Assembly: GCA_020650975.1 (NCBI GenBank)
Contig: JAIPMN010019733.1
Coordinates: forward strand, 1 to 52,127
Reading direction: 5' to 3'
Source of the DNA: Apostichopus californicus
Taxonomy: Eukaryota; Echinodermata; Holothuroidea; Aspidochirotida; Stichopodidae
DNA length: 52,127 nt
Made by a program: the position numbers and the translations under genes. Shown in pieces: positions 22,445 to 34,443 of this stretch (positions are counted from its first letter, which is position 1; each line of letters begins with the position of its first letter). The notes below the pieces were generated by a model. It was not told where the DNA came from. It saw only the letters and a program-made list of their open reading frames with translations, and searched no databases.

Positions 22445-22671
22445 ATAAGGTCCCCGTTCGAGTCACTCCCAGATTAATGTATGTCGTCCAGTTACAGAGT
22501 TGTTGACAATTGACAATTCATAATCATGCCCGTTAAATATGAATGTAAGAGACTGACTTCGGTCAGCTTGCGGCTTTGATAAGTCAATGAGGCTTCTTCG
22601 CGAGTTCCTGCTTTCAGGAGGATCTAAAATATACACATACATACATACACACATACACGCATACATACATG
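22445..22671 (+). mobile_element. Possible SINE-like repeat with ACAT-rich tail
   Basis: CCCGTTCGAGTCACTCC resembles an internal polymerase III B box. About 170 bp of unique-looking body follow, then a (CATA)n-rich microsatellite at about 22628-22671. No A box was clearly seen. Confidence 0.4.
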
Positions 22672-23429
22672 GAAACTTTGATTTCTGAGCTTCAAGGTTA
22701 TCTGCTAAATAGATTGACTTGACAGTACCATAGCTTGACCTTCAGAACTATGGATGGAAAGCAGCAAGGCCTGTACATACAGACGACTTCTTCATATAAA
22801 AAAAATATCAAAATCAACTCTGAGAAATTACGATAACATGCATACATGTGCATGAATTACAATGATCTGTTTTCACTTTGTCCATTTACAGTTCATTGCT
22901 GTATACATCGTCAGTCTAAGCTTTATCTGCATCATTATATTTTTAACATTAAAATAGACATAATTCCTTCACCATGAAAGTTAACCTATATATTAGCTTT
23001 CAATTTTCTGGTTTCAGATGTACATTAGCTGTATTGTACAGGTCCTGTATGTCTGGTTATCTTAAATAATACAACTTTTGTAATTTTATAGTTCTAATAT
23101 AGTTCATCAATGTAACATTGTAGGAGGGTTAAATAAGACTATGTAGGCCTAAACTCATGTTTTTAAGGTTTTCACAACCATTCTGATCTTTCTGAGTTTA
23201 TTAATTTCTTTTAATCTCAAGGATCCAGTACCCCAGTCAAGGTGATCCTCAGATTAGCTAGTACCCCAGTCAAAGAGATCTGCAGATCCTGTGCTTTCTG
23301 TACACTAAACTGGCTAAAATTTACATTGACCTATCATTAACAATCCAGGAAGTACTTCTGGAAAGAAGGTCACTTCAGTACTCAGACACATAGTTCCCAA
23401 CTCTTGAGAAGGCAAATGCTGGTCCTTGC

Positions 23430-23900
23430 CACGAATCGTCGTCCTGGGGGAGGGGTATAAGGGGAGGGGGTGTCCCCCTCCCCTTTTGAATTTTTTTGGA
23501 ATCCTGGTGATGCCTACATGTAAAATGGTGGCACTTATAAAGGCTTTTGTCATCCAAAATTTTCTGAGAAATATGCATTTTTTTGTGTGTAACATCAAAA
23601 AATTGAATAGTAGGTGATAATTCATTCTTTCCCGTGGCATGAAAATGTTCGCTGCTCGCCCCAATGAAAGAAATATAGGCTAATTTGAGGTTCAAATGAT
23701 GCTGTAAAGGAGGTTTTATACTCTATTATGCTAAATGCTAAAGAAATGATGGTTGCTAAGTCAAAATTTGGTGCAATTTTTTTTATGTATACTTGACAAT
23801 TACAATGCGGGTTTTTCGGACGCTTGCGCGGGTCAGCGGGTTTGGGTGTTAGAATGCGGGTCCAACCCGCGAAATGTGGGTCAGTTGGGAGCTCTGCAAA
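23430..23900. repeat. Probable interspersed repeat fragments
   Basis: A paired G-run/C-run block near 23447-23485 resembles the end of the MITE at 5868, and a GC-rich segment with GCGGGT words lies at about 23808-23880. Open stretches in this area on both strands have no recognisable protein content. Boundaries are unclear. Confidence 0.35.
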
Positions 23901-25461
23901 CATATCCTCAAAGGGCATCTACTCATCTGAAAATATATTTTTATTGTCTCAAAATATGGTCAAGAGTCCAGAGTCCAATGGTCAGCAACAGATGCATGTT
24001 TAGAATTTGTTTTGCATCCTGTTTTTAGGCATCTTACCATCCATGAAGCATTAGGTGTAATCACTTCATTTAACCATCTTTGATTTTAATTTAGAAATAA
24101 CCAGGAAGGATATGTAAGTCCCTGGAAAAATTGTTTGAAAACTATGATTTGCAGTTGAAACATCCTAAGTTGCTAACATTGTGGATCATTAACTGATCAC
24201 TCTATGCATTAGATGTTTGTTGACATTAATAGTTGTCTAACAGTATTATGATGAGGTGTAGGCACTGTGGGATAATAAATAAACACTATAGACAGGCTAA
24301 TTCAAGTGTACAGTATCCCTAGATACTAACAAACCTATGTGTCTACAGTATTGAGTAAGTACAGTAAGTGCAAAAAGTAACACAGCAACAATAACTTTCA
24401 GCATTGAACCACTTCAATTAATAATATCACACTTAGGACATTATCACATTATGTCCATTTTACATGGAATGTACACAAATTGATTCACACAGTATGTCAT
24501 AAAGTACATTCTACAACATTTTGTTATAATGTATACTTTATAAACCTTACAAAATCAGATATATGCATTGAATTCCACAAGAAAAGATTCAAACTTCTCA
24601 AATCAAAGCAGTAAGTGAATAATGCACAACTTGAATGCAAACTATTTTATTTCACAAATAAAAAATGCTTCCTGAAAAACAAAGTGACTTACTGTTCTGA
24701 ATAAGAATGTGAGTGAAAACCAGACTACTAAAAATCCCTACATCCTTTGTTCTGTTCCTGATTGAAATGTAACATTAGACAATTTAGCCTTGTGATAAAG
24801 CATACTTGTTAAGGAGTATACAAATCATGAACAGGAAACCGCCGAAGGCAAGCTTCCGAAAGCTAGTCGCAACTAGTTGCGCAATGATTGTCCTTTGTAC
24901 ACAGATGAGAGCTTCCTATACACTTAAGTGACAACTCACTCTAACTTGGCCATTATAGTTTCACTTTCAGATTGACTGAAGTTGAAATTAATGCAGGCCA
25001 TCCCATTCTGTACTGAGCAACAAGACTGCACTATAGCTACACTTGCCAGGTTGAACTTCTGGTTAATAGGGTCTAACTAAAGGCTAAACATAAATGTCCG
25101 TGAAACTGATGGTACAGAATTAGCCTATATCCAACTCTATGGATTATAATTTGTAGTTTGGCCTAAGTTATTATCAATACAGCGGCTTTACAGTGGCACT
25201 GGTATATACTAGCAGGCTAAAGGAGCCCAAACTGAGTGACTTTCCGGAACAATAAACGTAACTCACGTATTTAATAACTTGTGTCATTTTGCATTAGTTT
25301 CTTTACGTGCATCAATTGCAATAGGAACAAAAGACGAAGCGAAAACATCAAAAACTTTCAATGCCAAAGACTGAGAGGAGTTGCATACTGCTGTCTGCTT
25401 TTCCAGTCGTGATCATAATTACGTAATATTTGTTTTGGGCCGATTCAGCCATATATTTGCC

Positions 25462-25469
25462 TCACGTGA
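25462..25469. promoter_or_regulatory. CLEAR-like E-box (TCACGTGA)
   Basis: The palindrome CTCACGTGAG (25461-25470) contains the core of the CLEAR element bound by TFEB/MITF factors on lysosomal and V-ATPase genes. It lies 34 bases before the ATP6AP2 start codon. Function is inferred from motif and position only. Confidence 0.5.
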
Positions 25470-25503
25470 GCGTTGAATTGGAAACGACTTGATCAAGCTA
25501 AAA

Positions 25504-25567
25504 ATGGCAGCAGCGATGAAACAGGGAACGATTTTGTGTGTAATTTTACTACTTTTAGGAGACTTCA
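25504..25567 (+). CDS. ATP6AP2: ATP6AP2 exon 1, signal peptide (residues 1-22)
   Basis: ATG at 25504, then MAAAMKQGTILCVILLLL, a classic signal sequence with a hydrophobic core. The donor is GTAAGT at 25568. It ends one base into an Ile codon. Confidence 0.93.
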
Positions 25568-28500
25568 GTAAGTATATTTGCATATGAAAGTTAGATTGAT
25601 GTGTGATTCAGTATTGATGACAAAATTTTAAGTTAGCATATGTAAACACTTTATAAATAGTCTCGTAATAGTTGAAGTAGGCTACATAGCTATACTTATT
25701 AATATTAGGCTACTACGCCTACTATGATTGACGTGCTAAACCTACGGTAGTCTAGGCTAGGCCTATTATTAACAAATAGGTTAGGCCTAGTCTAGTAACA
25801 GTTTGCTTAGCATTATACATTAGTAACAACAGCGATTCAAAATTGATGTCATTTTCATTGAGAAGCGATCAATTTTTGACATAAGTAAGACCCAGTTGAT
25901 TTGAAAGTGCTACTGCAGGGATAGTCTAACGTTTGGCGATCAGTTCCACTTCCACCAAAAGGTACAGAGTGACTAAGTTACACTGTCAGTGCCACTTGCC
26001 AGTATCACAAGTTACAGACTGTTACTTGTTAGTGTTACTGCCGAGTGTTATTCTAAATTTCAGTGGCATCCCTTTTTCTCTAATAGCTAGGTTTAGCAAG
26101 CCAAATTTTGAAGAAATGTTTCTGTTAGTCCTTTGGACCACCTTGTGTAGCCTTGCACTGACATGGCCACTTTAAGAGACAACTTTGTTCAGGGCACTAT
26201 GTATAGTTTATTTTTTGTGTTTTTGGGTGCACAGGCCTTTGGGCTATAGGAATTTAGTTTCCTTTTGTTCATCCAGATCCTATTTGTCTTTTGTAATGTT
26301 TGTATATTTTCCTTTTTTTGTCTTGGATCAAATAAATAATGAAATGAAAAGGGCTTAAGGTCAAGGTGGGGATTCAAACCATCAGCATTGCAGTGTGCAT
26401 GTGCAGTTGAGCTAAAGTATTCAAATGCTAGAAGACAAGCTTTTCCAGAATTTCCAACACCTAAAATTGTTTGATGAAAATTATAATATGGAGGTTCAAA
26501 ATGTGTGCTATGAGCAGAACAATTGTCAAATTAAAATGGGCAAAATAATAAAGTGAATCTTCCAATTACAGCATGATTCCTGCTAATTTTACTTAAATTC
26601 AAAATAAGATTACAATACAAATGAAATGCTAATATTTAGCTGTCTTTCAACTGTGTCAATGAAGCGCTGCAAATGTAACAAAAGTTTGTTCTTCAGTTTC
26701 CGAGTTGTTTTTAGAAACAGGAATTTACATTTCATCACCACAAACGTTAGAAAAAATGACTCAAAACATGATCTTGTTTACTTCTCAGTCTTGGCTGATG
26801 ATTGTCTCCTGGAAGTTGTCAGGGATCCTGTCAGCCAGTTCAAATCAAAGACAAGTCATATACCTGCCATTGAAATCAGTGATGTAATTGCTCTTAGTCT
26901 AGGGATGTCTACAGAGGTAAGCTATTTCTCACTTCTTGGGTAGCCCTTTGTGACAATAACAGTAACAATATTAGTACTCAGAGTTGTGTATTTTAATACC
27001 TTGCAGTGAGTATTTAAAATCTTTCTCTCCTCTACAGCCTGTCTCGTACACAGGACTACAGTCAAGTGACATCTTCCACAGACCATGTGCTTCTCTGTCT
27101 CTGGTATGGGAGGTAACACCAGGCATCCTAGACACATGTTCCATGTCGCAGGTACAGTACAGCGAGGAGACCCTTCTTTGTACATCATTCTGTAAATTAT
27201 GGATGAACTACTGTTTTTTTTTCTTACCATTTCTGTGTCCTTGGTATGATATGATTCACATGATGGTGAATAAAAGAGCTCGTCTCAATTCTTATGATTG
27301 TAATTAATTGGATAGTTGTTTCAAAGATACACAATAAGTTGTTTAAAAATTACCTTCTTGATCCCATACCACAATAGATGAAGCCACCGGCAGTCAAGTT
27401 TGAACATTTGTTTGTGACTTCATGGATGACCTGCAAAATCTTAGTGTTTACAGTGAAAAGTAGTTATGGTGACCTCATTAAAGGATGTATGTACCTTCAT
27501 TTAGTTATCCTCAAGATAATGTGTCCATTGTGCATACAATATTAATCCAAAAAATAAGTAAATTTCTTTATCTTATCGACTTTGAGAAAGTTGTATTAAT
27601 CTATTCAAATGTTAAGTTGATACTTATAAGAAAAAGTGCTCTCCATGTTGGAAGTCCAGCAGAGGCTGATTTGATATGTATTGAGATTAAGATTTGCACA
27701 GTAATAATTTGGCAATAATTTTTGAAGGAAAGATTTGTATTTTTCATTGATAGCATGAAAGTATCAGCTTCAGAACTGTTAGAGACTACATCCTGTCACA
27801 GTTTGGAGAGGAAGGACCAATCGTTGTGGACTATGCAAGCAACATTAAGGTGAGAGGACAAAAAACAATCATTTAAAATTCCCATGTTGTGTTAATGAGG
27901 CATCAAAATATTGACCGAGTATATATTCAAAATATTAAAAAAGTTAAACAAGAAATAATTTGTGATTACAGTTGACCAGTCAATTTCTGCACTGACTTAT
28001 TGCCAACTTTGCTTAACTTAATCACCTTCAAACAAAAACAGGCAATGATTCAAATTTGTCAATAATTGAAACATTCTAAATTACCTAAAAAAAAATATTG
28101 TATTGAATTTGAAGTTTACACCTACCGCTACCTGTCTGCTCCCTCCCCTCACCATCCTTTGCAGCTTTACCTGCCCCAAACTACAAATCGGAAGGTCCCG
28201 ATTAGTAAGAATTTCAGGTTGAACAAAATCTTTGCATTGCACCAAAACATATGCCTTTATGTCCCCTCCCCCCCCCCCCTTCTCCCTATTTCCTTGTCAA
28301 ACCCAATTTTTGCCTTACCTGAAGGAGAATGGAATCATGAAAGTGAAAGCGCTCAGTTTAAGTAACATCAGTAGAATCAACATAAGAGATTGTAGACACA
28401 TCAGCAAGTAACAAGTTACTATCCTGTGTCTCTCTTAAACAAACACAATTATATGCTTTGAAATCTTATGTAAATTCCAATACATGGAGCATTGCATCTG

Positions 28501-31099
28501 TTGGTCCAATTGACACATCACTGATTACTACAGGACTTAGTCTGCATTGTTATTGTTTCAATCCCAGAGGAAATGAATAATTTCATCCCCCATCCTGTGG
28601 TAATCAATATAAGGATAGTATATGGATCATCTGAACTTCCCAATAGCATTAATTCTCATTTCCTGTGAAAAGTTCAGTTTTTGCGTGATTGCATTTGCTC
28701 GATCATTTCCTTTCAAATCTGTTCAGTTACCACAACCCCTATGGCGAGCAGTTCTGCTGAAGCAAGGCGTCTCCTCTTCATGGTCAAGTTGCCTGTGAAG
28801 GAGTTTAGGAAGTAGCAACTATTTTAAAGGATGACTTTTAATTTAGTTATGTCATCAATGAAAGTGGCTGGACTACCTAGTCTAACACACAGGCCATTAG
28901 GCCAGATCCTCAGATGCAACACAAAACTCAATTGGCAAACATATGATATTTAAGGTCCAAAGTAACATATGTTTAGAATGCATCAAAAACGTGTCAAGGA
29001 CAAATGGTGTTGAATATCAATACAAGGGTGGGTGCTCTGTTTATATGAAGTCAACAGAATATGTTTTGGTTGATATATTAGAATTTTGTAAAACAATGGC
29101 TGAACATTAACATCTAGGTATGAGAAGCAGATATCATCATCTCCTTAGCCTTAAAGGAGCCTTCCAGAGTTTTGGAATATTTTAAAGGTGGAATATCTTA
29201 AGACATACTTGACTTAAGACATACTTTTAAGACTTAATATGTAGTAGTCTATCTGTTCCAGACTTTGTCAAGATAAATAATATGGCTACTTTTACATGAG
29301 AAAAATTGACTTTTTATCTTCCAAACAGTTGACAAAAACTCCTAAGGCCTTGGATGGATCTTTAAAATCATTTCCAAGGACACTTGATGGAATGTTTGAG
29401 ACTCTACAGCAAGAGGATTCTGTGCTACATTCCAATAATGTGGGATCCCTCAACGCATCCAAATCAGCTGACCTTAACTTCCTGAGCGAGCTGCAACTTA
29501 TTAAAGAAGTTTTTGATAAAGTGAGAAAGAAGTCTTTCTTATTTACTATCAGTTTCCTATGCACTTGACATGTTTCTCATTTTCTAAATTTCTATACACT
29601 TTTAGATGTCATAGTTTACAGAACTTCTTCCATTTATATCACATAAAAAATACCTTTCAAAATTTTTTTTGATAGGTGACACAACCAACTTGACAATGTT
29701 CTTCCCCAACCCATTATGAACCCTTCTAATTAATACATGACTCTCTTATTGATGATACACAAACAGAGTGGTTAATATTTGCATTATTTTTTTTATTTCA
29801 GGTATCACAAAATTCTGATTCTGTTGTAGATGGAACCCCCGATCTCTACACGTTTGTCTTGACTGGATTGAGAGAAATCCAGGAAGAATATGGGTTAGAT
29901 TCGAGCCAAGCTGAAGATGCTGCCAAGGTTATGAATGAGTTCTTGAGCGAGGTAGGATTAAAATACTGTTCTTAATGTTTTGCTAATTTGCACATTCAAG
30001 ACACAAAGCAAAAACTCTATTTGCCACTGAGAGATTGGACCAATCAACCAATCACAGCATTTTTATGAGAGAGAAAAAATGTTTTTTGTAGCAAATTTGC
30101 AAAGATCCAGCAGTTTAAGATTTAAAGATTAACGAAGGAATGGATCACAGGTTATGAATATATTAGAAATGTCTCAATTTTGTTTTAAAATTAAATTGTA
30201 TAACTTTACTAACAAAATGTAAGCAGTAGGATAATCTCAACAAGAGTTAATTAAACAGTTTGATGCAAATCTGTTTCTTTCAATTTTTCAGATATATAAA
30301 GAATTGGACAGTCTATACCAAAACAACATCTTAATAACTGTCATTAAAGTACAAAAGTCACCATCTTTGAGAAGAATGATCAGACAAGCTGCACCAGTAA
30401 GTTAGAGTTATTGAAACCAAAGTCATCTTCATTTTGTTTTTAACTTTTTTTCAAACTTTTTTTTTTTTGGGTGGGGGGGGCGTAAGCCAAAAGCCCTGAA
30501 TCAGAGACCAAAATGCAATAATGAAACAGGTGCTTCAAATCAGGTTAAATAATGGTTATAGTAATAATTTCAACTTCGCTTCAAGATTGTCGCACCCAAG
30601 CTTGTTTTGGAAGGAAGGTATGTAAGAGGTAAATAGTTTATCTTGGTCGGGCAGTTTCATCTGATCTCAAATGACAGATTATTGGAATATGTATTTAATT
30701 TCATTCAACCTTGTCAATTAAAATATATTGAAAGGAGAGAAATGGTTAACACAGAAAGAAAAGAGAAGGGAAAAAAAACAGAGGGAAAATACTTTCAAAA
30801 TGCTACAATAAGTTGATTAAATAAATAGTTGGTCAACTTTAAAAGTTGTTTCATTAAAGACACAAAACTCTAACTATTGTTTGTCTGTTCTTCAATAGAC
30901 GAAGGCACCAGCACCAGAACCTGATTACAACTTAGCTACCAATTATTCCAGTGAGTTTCCTTACATGTTCAACATCATCTTATGGCTGGTGGTGATCTTT
31001 GCCGTTTCTGTCTTTGCGATTTCCTATCTGATCGGCAGCATGGACCCTGGAGATACCATTATCTACAGGATGACCAGTCAACGAATCAAGATGGAATAA
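25504..31099 (+). CDS. ATP6AP2: ATP6AP2, (pro)renin receptor / V-ATPase accessory protein 2 (8 exons, complete)
   Basis: Type I membrane protein needed for V-ATPase assembly; in vertebrates it also binds prorenin and takes part in Wnt signalling. Exons: 25504-25567, 26789-26916, 27038-27151, 27754-27849, 29329-29520, 29802-29951, 30292-30396, 30899-31099. All phases fit, giving 349 residues against 350 in human. A signal peptide (about 1-23) leads into a luminal domain with DIFHRP and LNFLSELQL. It has an RxxR protease site RMIR at 276-279, where human has RKTR at 275-278. A single transmembrane helix spans about 307-328, followed by a short tail with SMDPGDTIIYRMTSQRIK ending in Lys-Met-Glu. 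The start ATG gives the signal peptide directly. Candidate AATAAA signals are at 31395, 31671 and 32600. Intron 1 (1.2 kb) contains a minus-strand tRNA-like head at about 26355-26420. Confidence 0.97.
26355..26420 (-). mobile_element. tRNA-like SINE head
   Basis: On the minus strand TTTAGCTCAACTGCAC resembles an A box, and GGTTTGAATCC is a near-perfect B box about 40 bases later. It is too diverged to be a functional tRNA; a SINE remnant is likely. Confidence 0.45.
26789..26916 (+). CDS. ATP6AP2: ATP6AP2 exon 2 (residues 22-64)
   Basis: CAG acceptor and GTAAGC donor. EISDVIALSLGMSTE corresponds to RIPDVAALSMGFSVKE in human. Phase joins exon 1 exactly. Confidence 0.93.
27038..27151 (+). CDS. 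ATP6AP2: ATP6AP2 exon 3 (residues 65-102)
   Basis: CAG acceptor; 38 codons to a GTACAG donor. SSDIFHRPCASL follows human GNLFHRPRATV. An earlier GTAACA donor after TGGGAG is possible but less good. Confidence 0.9.
27754..27849 (+). CDS. ATP6AP2: ATP6AP2 exon 4 (residues 103-134)
   Basis: TAG acceptor, GTGAGA donor, 32 codons. ISFRTVRDYILSQFGEEGPIV fits the human [22 protein letters not shown] segment. Confidence 0.9.
29329..29520 (+). CDS. ATP6AP2: ATP6AP2 exon 5 (residues 135-198)
   Basis: CAG acceptor, GTGAGA donor, 64 codons. ADLNFLSELQLIKEV matches human VDLLFLSELQVLHDI. An NAS glycosylation sequon lies just before it. Confidence 0.95.
29802..29951 (+). CDS. ATP6AP2: ATP6AP2 exon 6 (residues 199-248)
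   Basis: CAG acceptor, GTAGGA donor, 50 codons. TPDLYTFVLTGLREI aligns with human SPDLYSLELAGLDEI. Confidence 0.94.
30292..30396 (+). CDS. ATP6AP2: ATP6AP2 exon 7, cleavage-site exon (residues 249-283)
   Basis: CAG acceptor, GTAAGT donor, 35 codons. It carries SLRRMIRQAAP; the RMIR is a minimal furin-type RxxR motif in the same place as the processed RKTR of human. Confidence 0.93.
30899..31099 (+). CDS. ATP6AP2: ATP6AP2 exon 8, transmembrane helix and tail (residues 284-349, stop)
   Basis: TAG acceptor. A Pro-rich linker and an NYS sequon precede MFNIILWLVVIFAVSVFAIS and the tail containing MDPGDTIIYRMTSQRIK. TAA is at 31097-31099. The tail after the helix is slightly shorter than the human one. 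Confidence 0.97.
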   Translation, partial: TKAPAPEPDYNLATNYSSEFPYMFNIILWLVVIFAVSVFAISYLIGSMDPGDTIIYRMTSQRIKME

Positions 31100-34000
31100 A
31101 GTCTTTCTTTGTTATTGTCTGAATTTAAATGTACGATTTTGTGATATTGTAATGGTATCATGCTATCAATGCATAAACGAAAGGTTGTAATGTGTGAGAT
31201 GTTTTACCTACTTGATAATGTAAGCCATGTAGTAGCATCAGGCCTGTAACTGAGTTTTAGGGGTGGGGGGGGGGAGGGGTTAGGGGGGAAGTTTGCTTTC
31301 CCACAAGGTCAGGGACTTACTTGGTGTTTTGCCAGGATATCTGATGAGCAACACAAAAACAAATTGTTTGCGAATAACTCTTCTTCAGTTGAGGAATAAA
31401 TTTATGAAAAGTTGTAATTTTTGAAAACTTTGAACTTTGAACTTTGAAAACTTAAATACATTGACAGTATATTGTTTTGACTGGAAAAGCTCGTCCGTAG
31501 ATTTCACTCATTCTAGGACTGTGAAACATAGATATGTAATATAGTTGGAAGAAGTTAGTTTGCATGGCAAGTATTGGGAAATGAGAGAACCGTGGTGGGA
31601 CTCATGTCAAGGTTTAGAATTATGATAGTGTAGTTTGGCTTTTAAGATATCATTCCATAAAGTGTACATAAATAAAGGAAAGTTTTCTTCAGATAATATT
31701 GTTGGTTTCTCTTTCAAACAAGAATACATCCGTAATTATGGTTACATTGTTATTGCCAATACTTCTTTACCCCCGCCTCCCCCATCTCCCAAAGGGGGTA
31801 GGGGGGGGGGGAAGGGGAGAGTTGGGTAAGGAATGTATTTGGATTTAGTGGTGTTTGGTGGTTATCAGGTACCATTGGAAGTTCCTTGTAGCTTTTATAC
31901 TGTTAGAAGAACTCCAAGAAGCCAACTCTCAATTTAGGAAACATTATTCCACAGGTTGGTTTGTTTTTGAGCAGTAGGAACACTTCAATTACTGTTAAGC
32001 AACAATCTAGATGGGATGTTGTTTATATTTATATCTAGTTCAGTAGCATGTGAACCCATTCAAATGTATTCTTGTGTTATACAATATAGTTAATCCTGTG
32101 TACCATCAGTAATTTTTCATATCATCAGGTAGATCTATGGAATTTTAAACTCTCAGTTTAGTAGAAAATGATAAAAGTTTGTTCAGTTGTTGTTGTTAAA
32201 AGTATGTTTTTATTCTTTAGATGATTAGTGAAAGTTAGTAACATTATTATATTTCTTGTGGAAGTTGTTCAAATCATGAAGTGAGCATGGATAATTTCAT
32301 TTCATTGGCATAAAGTTGTATCCTATCGTAGATAACAGAATATACATTGTAGGGTGTGAGAGTACTGGACCGGAAGGCACACTGAAGCACTCAGTTGTTT
32401 ATCTAGCCTGTAGCCATCATGTTACTAATCACCTCCATTTTCTAAAGTGGTATAGGAGGTGTTTTCACCTACAAATATTGATATAGCAAGTTTTCTCAAA
32501 TTCTGTATCCAATAATTTGTTATATATTGTGCAATTTGTGTATTGCTATTAATAAGTAATATAGTACTATTGTTTTAACCATATGATTGTTTCCTTCCAA
32601 ATAAATGGTAAAAGAAAGAAGAGAATTGTCTGTTTGTCTGTCTGTCTGTATCTTTCAGCAACTCTTTCATTACGTGGTCTTGAAAAATAAGTAAGGCTGT
32701 GAAAAAGGTAGGGGGAAAGAAAAGACCCTCTTTTCAGGATCTTGAAAGTCCTTGAATTTTGAAGTTTAGTCTGGAAAAGTGAGGAAAAATCCTTATGTTC
32801 AGATTGTTGAGTGTATTTAATTGGTGTTAGTTGAAGTAATTTGTTACAAGTCTACCAAATTGATAGCAATCTTATCACTGTTGATAATCAAACTTCTGGA
32901 AACATGTATTTAATTACACTATAATATTGCTTTAAATGAAATTACCTATACTACAGAAGAACATCAGAAAATGCAACAGATAACATATACATCGAATTGA
33001 CCATTTTACTCATTTATCATAAATCACTTTTCATAAATCAGTTATCGATAAATCAACAAATGATATCACTTAATATCATTAATAAAAAAAAACCTTTTTC
33101 ATGATAATTTCCTTTATATACCATAATTATGCAGCCTTGGCATTCCCACAATTCTCCCTCACCCCCCCCCCCCCAACACCCCTTAAACTTAGTGTTCTCT
33201 GTTAGTACAAAGTGCAATAAGCAAAAGTTAATAAGTCTCTCAAAATATGAAAAAATGAAGAGTGGTAGAAAGAACAAGGTAAATTGTAGAAGTGTATTGT
33301 TGACAATAAAAACCAAATCTTAAATACCATCTGATACAAGATGTGGTCTGACGGACTTCCAAGTCACCAAAAGAAGTTCATTTCCATCGGACTAAACTTA
33401 GGATCTTCCTAGTTAGGGTTACTTTATTTAATTCGAAGAAGTCTTTATGGCCTGTGAAATTGGTCTAATTTGAGTGTCCCCTTTCCTTTGTGGAATCAAA
33501 CTTGATTTTGAAGGTATCAGATTTGCAGATGCTAAGATCAGGTTTAGAATTGTTGAAGTATTTTAGTTACTATTGACAACTTGCCTTTCTCTGTTCATAA
33601 TTAAAGTAGCTAGAGGGACAAATCACAGACCACAAAGTGTTTTCTCTGGAAACTGTATTTGTCACAACTACCTAAACGATTTGGCCATTTCTCAAAAAAG
33701 TTTTTATAAACCCACCTGGATGCTACTCATGTCTGATGTCCAAGGGAAGGTAATTCTATTCCTGGCCACATTTTGCAGCTGGGAAAATGCAGAATTCTCA
33801 AGCTTAACTTAACCATTACTATAGTAATAAGTACGGTGCATAGCACACTTGCTAATCAATGCTTGATTTCACTGTAAACTGTTCAATCGGTAGCAAACAT
33901 TGGTAACCTTTTATCAGTGGAAGCATGATTCATATATCAGCTAGAACCAGTCAGAAGTAGACATTTATTAATGCCACCATGTACAATATGAACAAAATTG

Positions 34001-34364
34001 CACACAAGGTTCTTAATTTTTGTTTTACTTGTTATAGGACTTGGGTTTTGTAAACCACACCCACCAGTGCAGTTGAAATATCATATACAAGTAAATAAAA
34101 TAACTATCATAAACTAAGCTCTATTCTCAAATTGTGATGTTCTTTTTCCCATCTACAAGTCTCAAAACTATTGAAGCTTTATAGCCATGTATAAATATAC
34201 ACAGTTCTATGACTCATTGCAAAACAATGATAGGCATGTTTAGGAAAACTGGAAAACTTGTTACATAAAATGCACTTTCAGTTTGTAACCCACATATTTT
34301 TTAATAGTGAGCAGAAAAATAGATAGATACTTAGCAACTCCAATATACAAACATTTCCTGCCTC
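31100..34364. other. Convergent intergenic region: ATP6AP2 3' UTR and downstream of COG7
   Basis: The ATP6AP2 3' UTR begins here with polyadenylation candidates at 31395, 31671 and 32600. On the minus strand ATTAAA near 34300 and AATAAA (33969-33964) could end COG7. G/C-run blocks occur at 31260-31290, 31769-31822 and 33157-33171. Open stretches on both strands, such as 33573-33812, have no recognisable content. Confidence 0.6.
31769..31822. repeat. C-run/G-run inverted block in the ATP6AP2 3' UTR
   Basis: Three C-rich runs (CCCCCGCCTCCCCC) are followed within a few bases by long G runs, so the transcript could fold into a strong hairpin or G-quadruplex. Confidence 0.7.
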
Positions 34365-34443
34365 TTAAGACTCCTGGCTACTTCTCATAGCTCCAACAGC
34401 ATGCACAAATCGGTCAGGTATAGTTCCACGAACTTCCCCGTAA
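34365..34443 (-). CDS. COG7: COG7 exon 24 (residues 735-760, stop)
   Basis: CAG acceptor. [20 protein letters not shown] and RSSQES end in TAA, matching human [20 protein letters not shown] and RSVNY in length and position. Confidence 0.94.

Larger units (their letters stand above)
20438..25503. other. Region between the GDE-like start exon and ATP6AP2; candidate GDE 5' exons only
   Basis: The two genes are divergent here. On the minus strand I see three candidate upstream exons for the GDE-like gene. 21308-21394 has ATG at 21394 and a GTGAGT donor, and is in phase with the exon at 20437. 21976-22029 is bounded by TAG and GTAGGT, 18 codons, in phase. A possible first exon has a GTGAGT donor below 25267. 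None is supported by family homology. A repeat with a tRNA-like box B lies at about 22445-22671. Confidence 0.5.

Noticed and set aside
23314..24028. Overlapping open stretches on both strands near 23.3-24.0 kb
   Set aside because: Low-complexity Pro/Lys content coincides with repeat-like G/C runs; no family recognised and no splice context.
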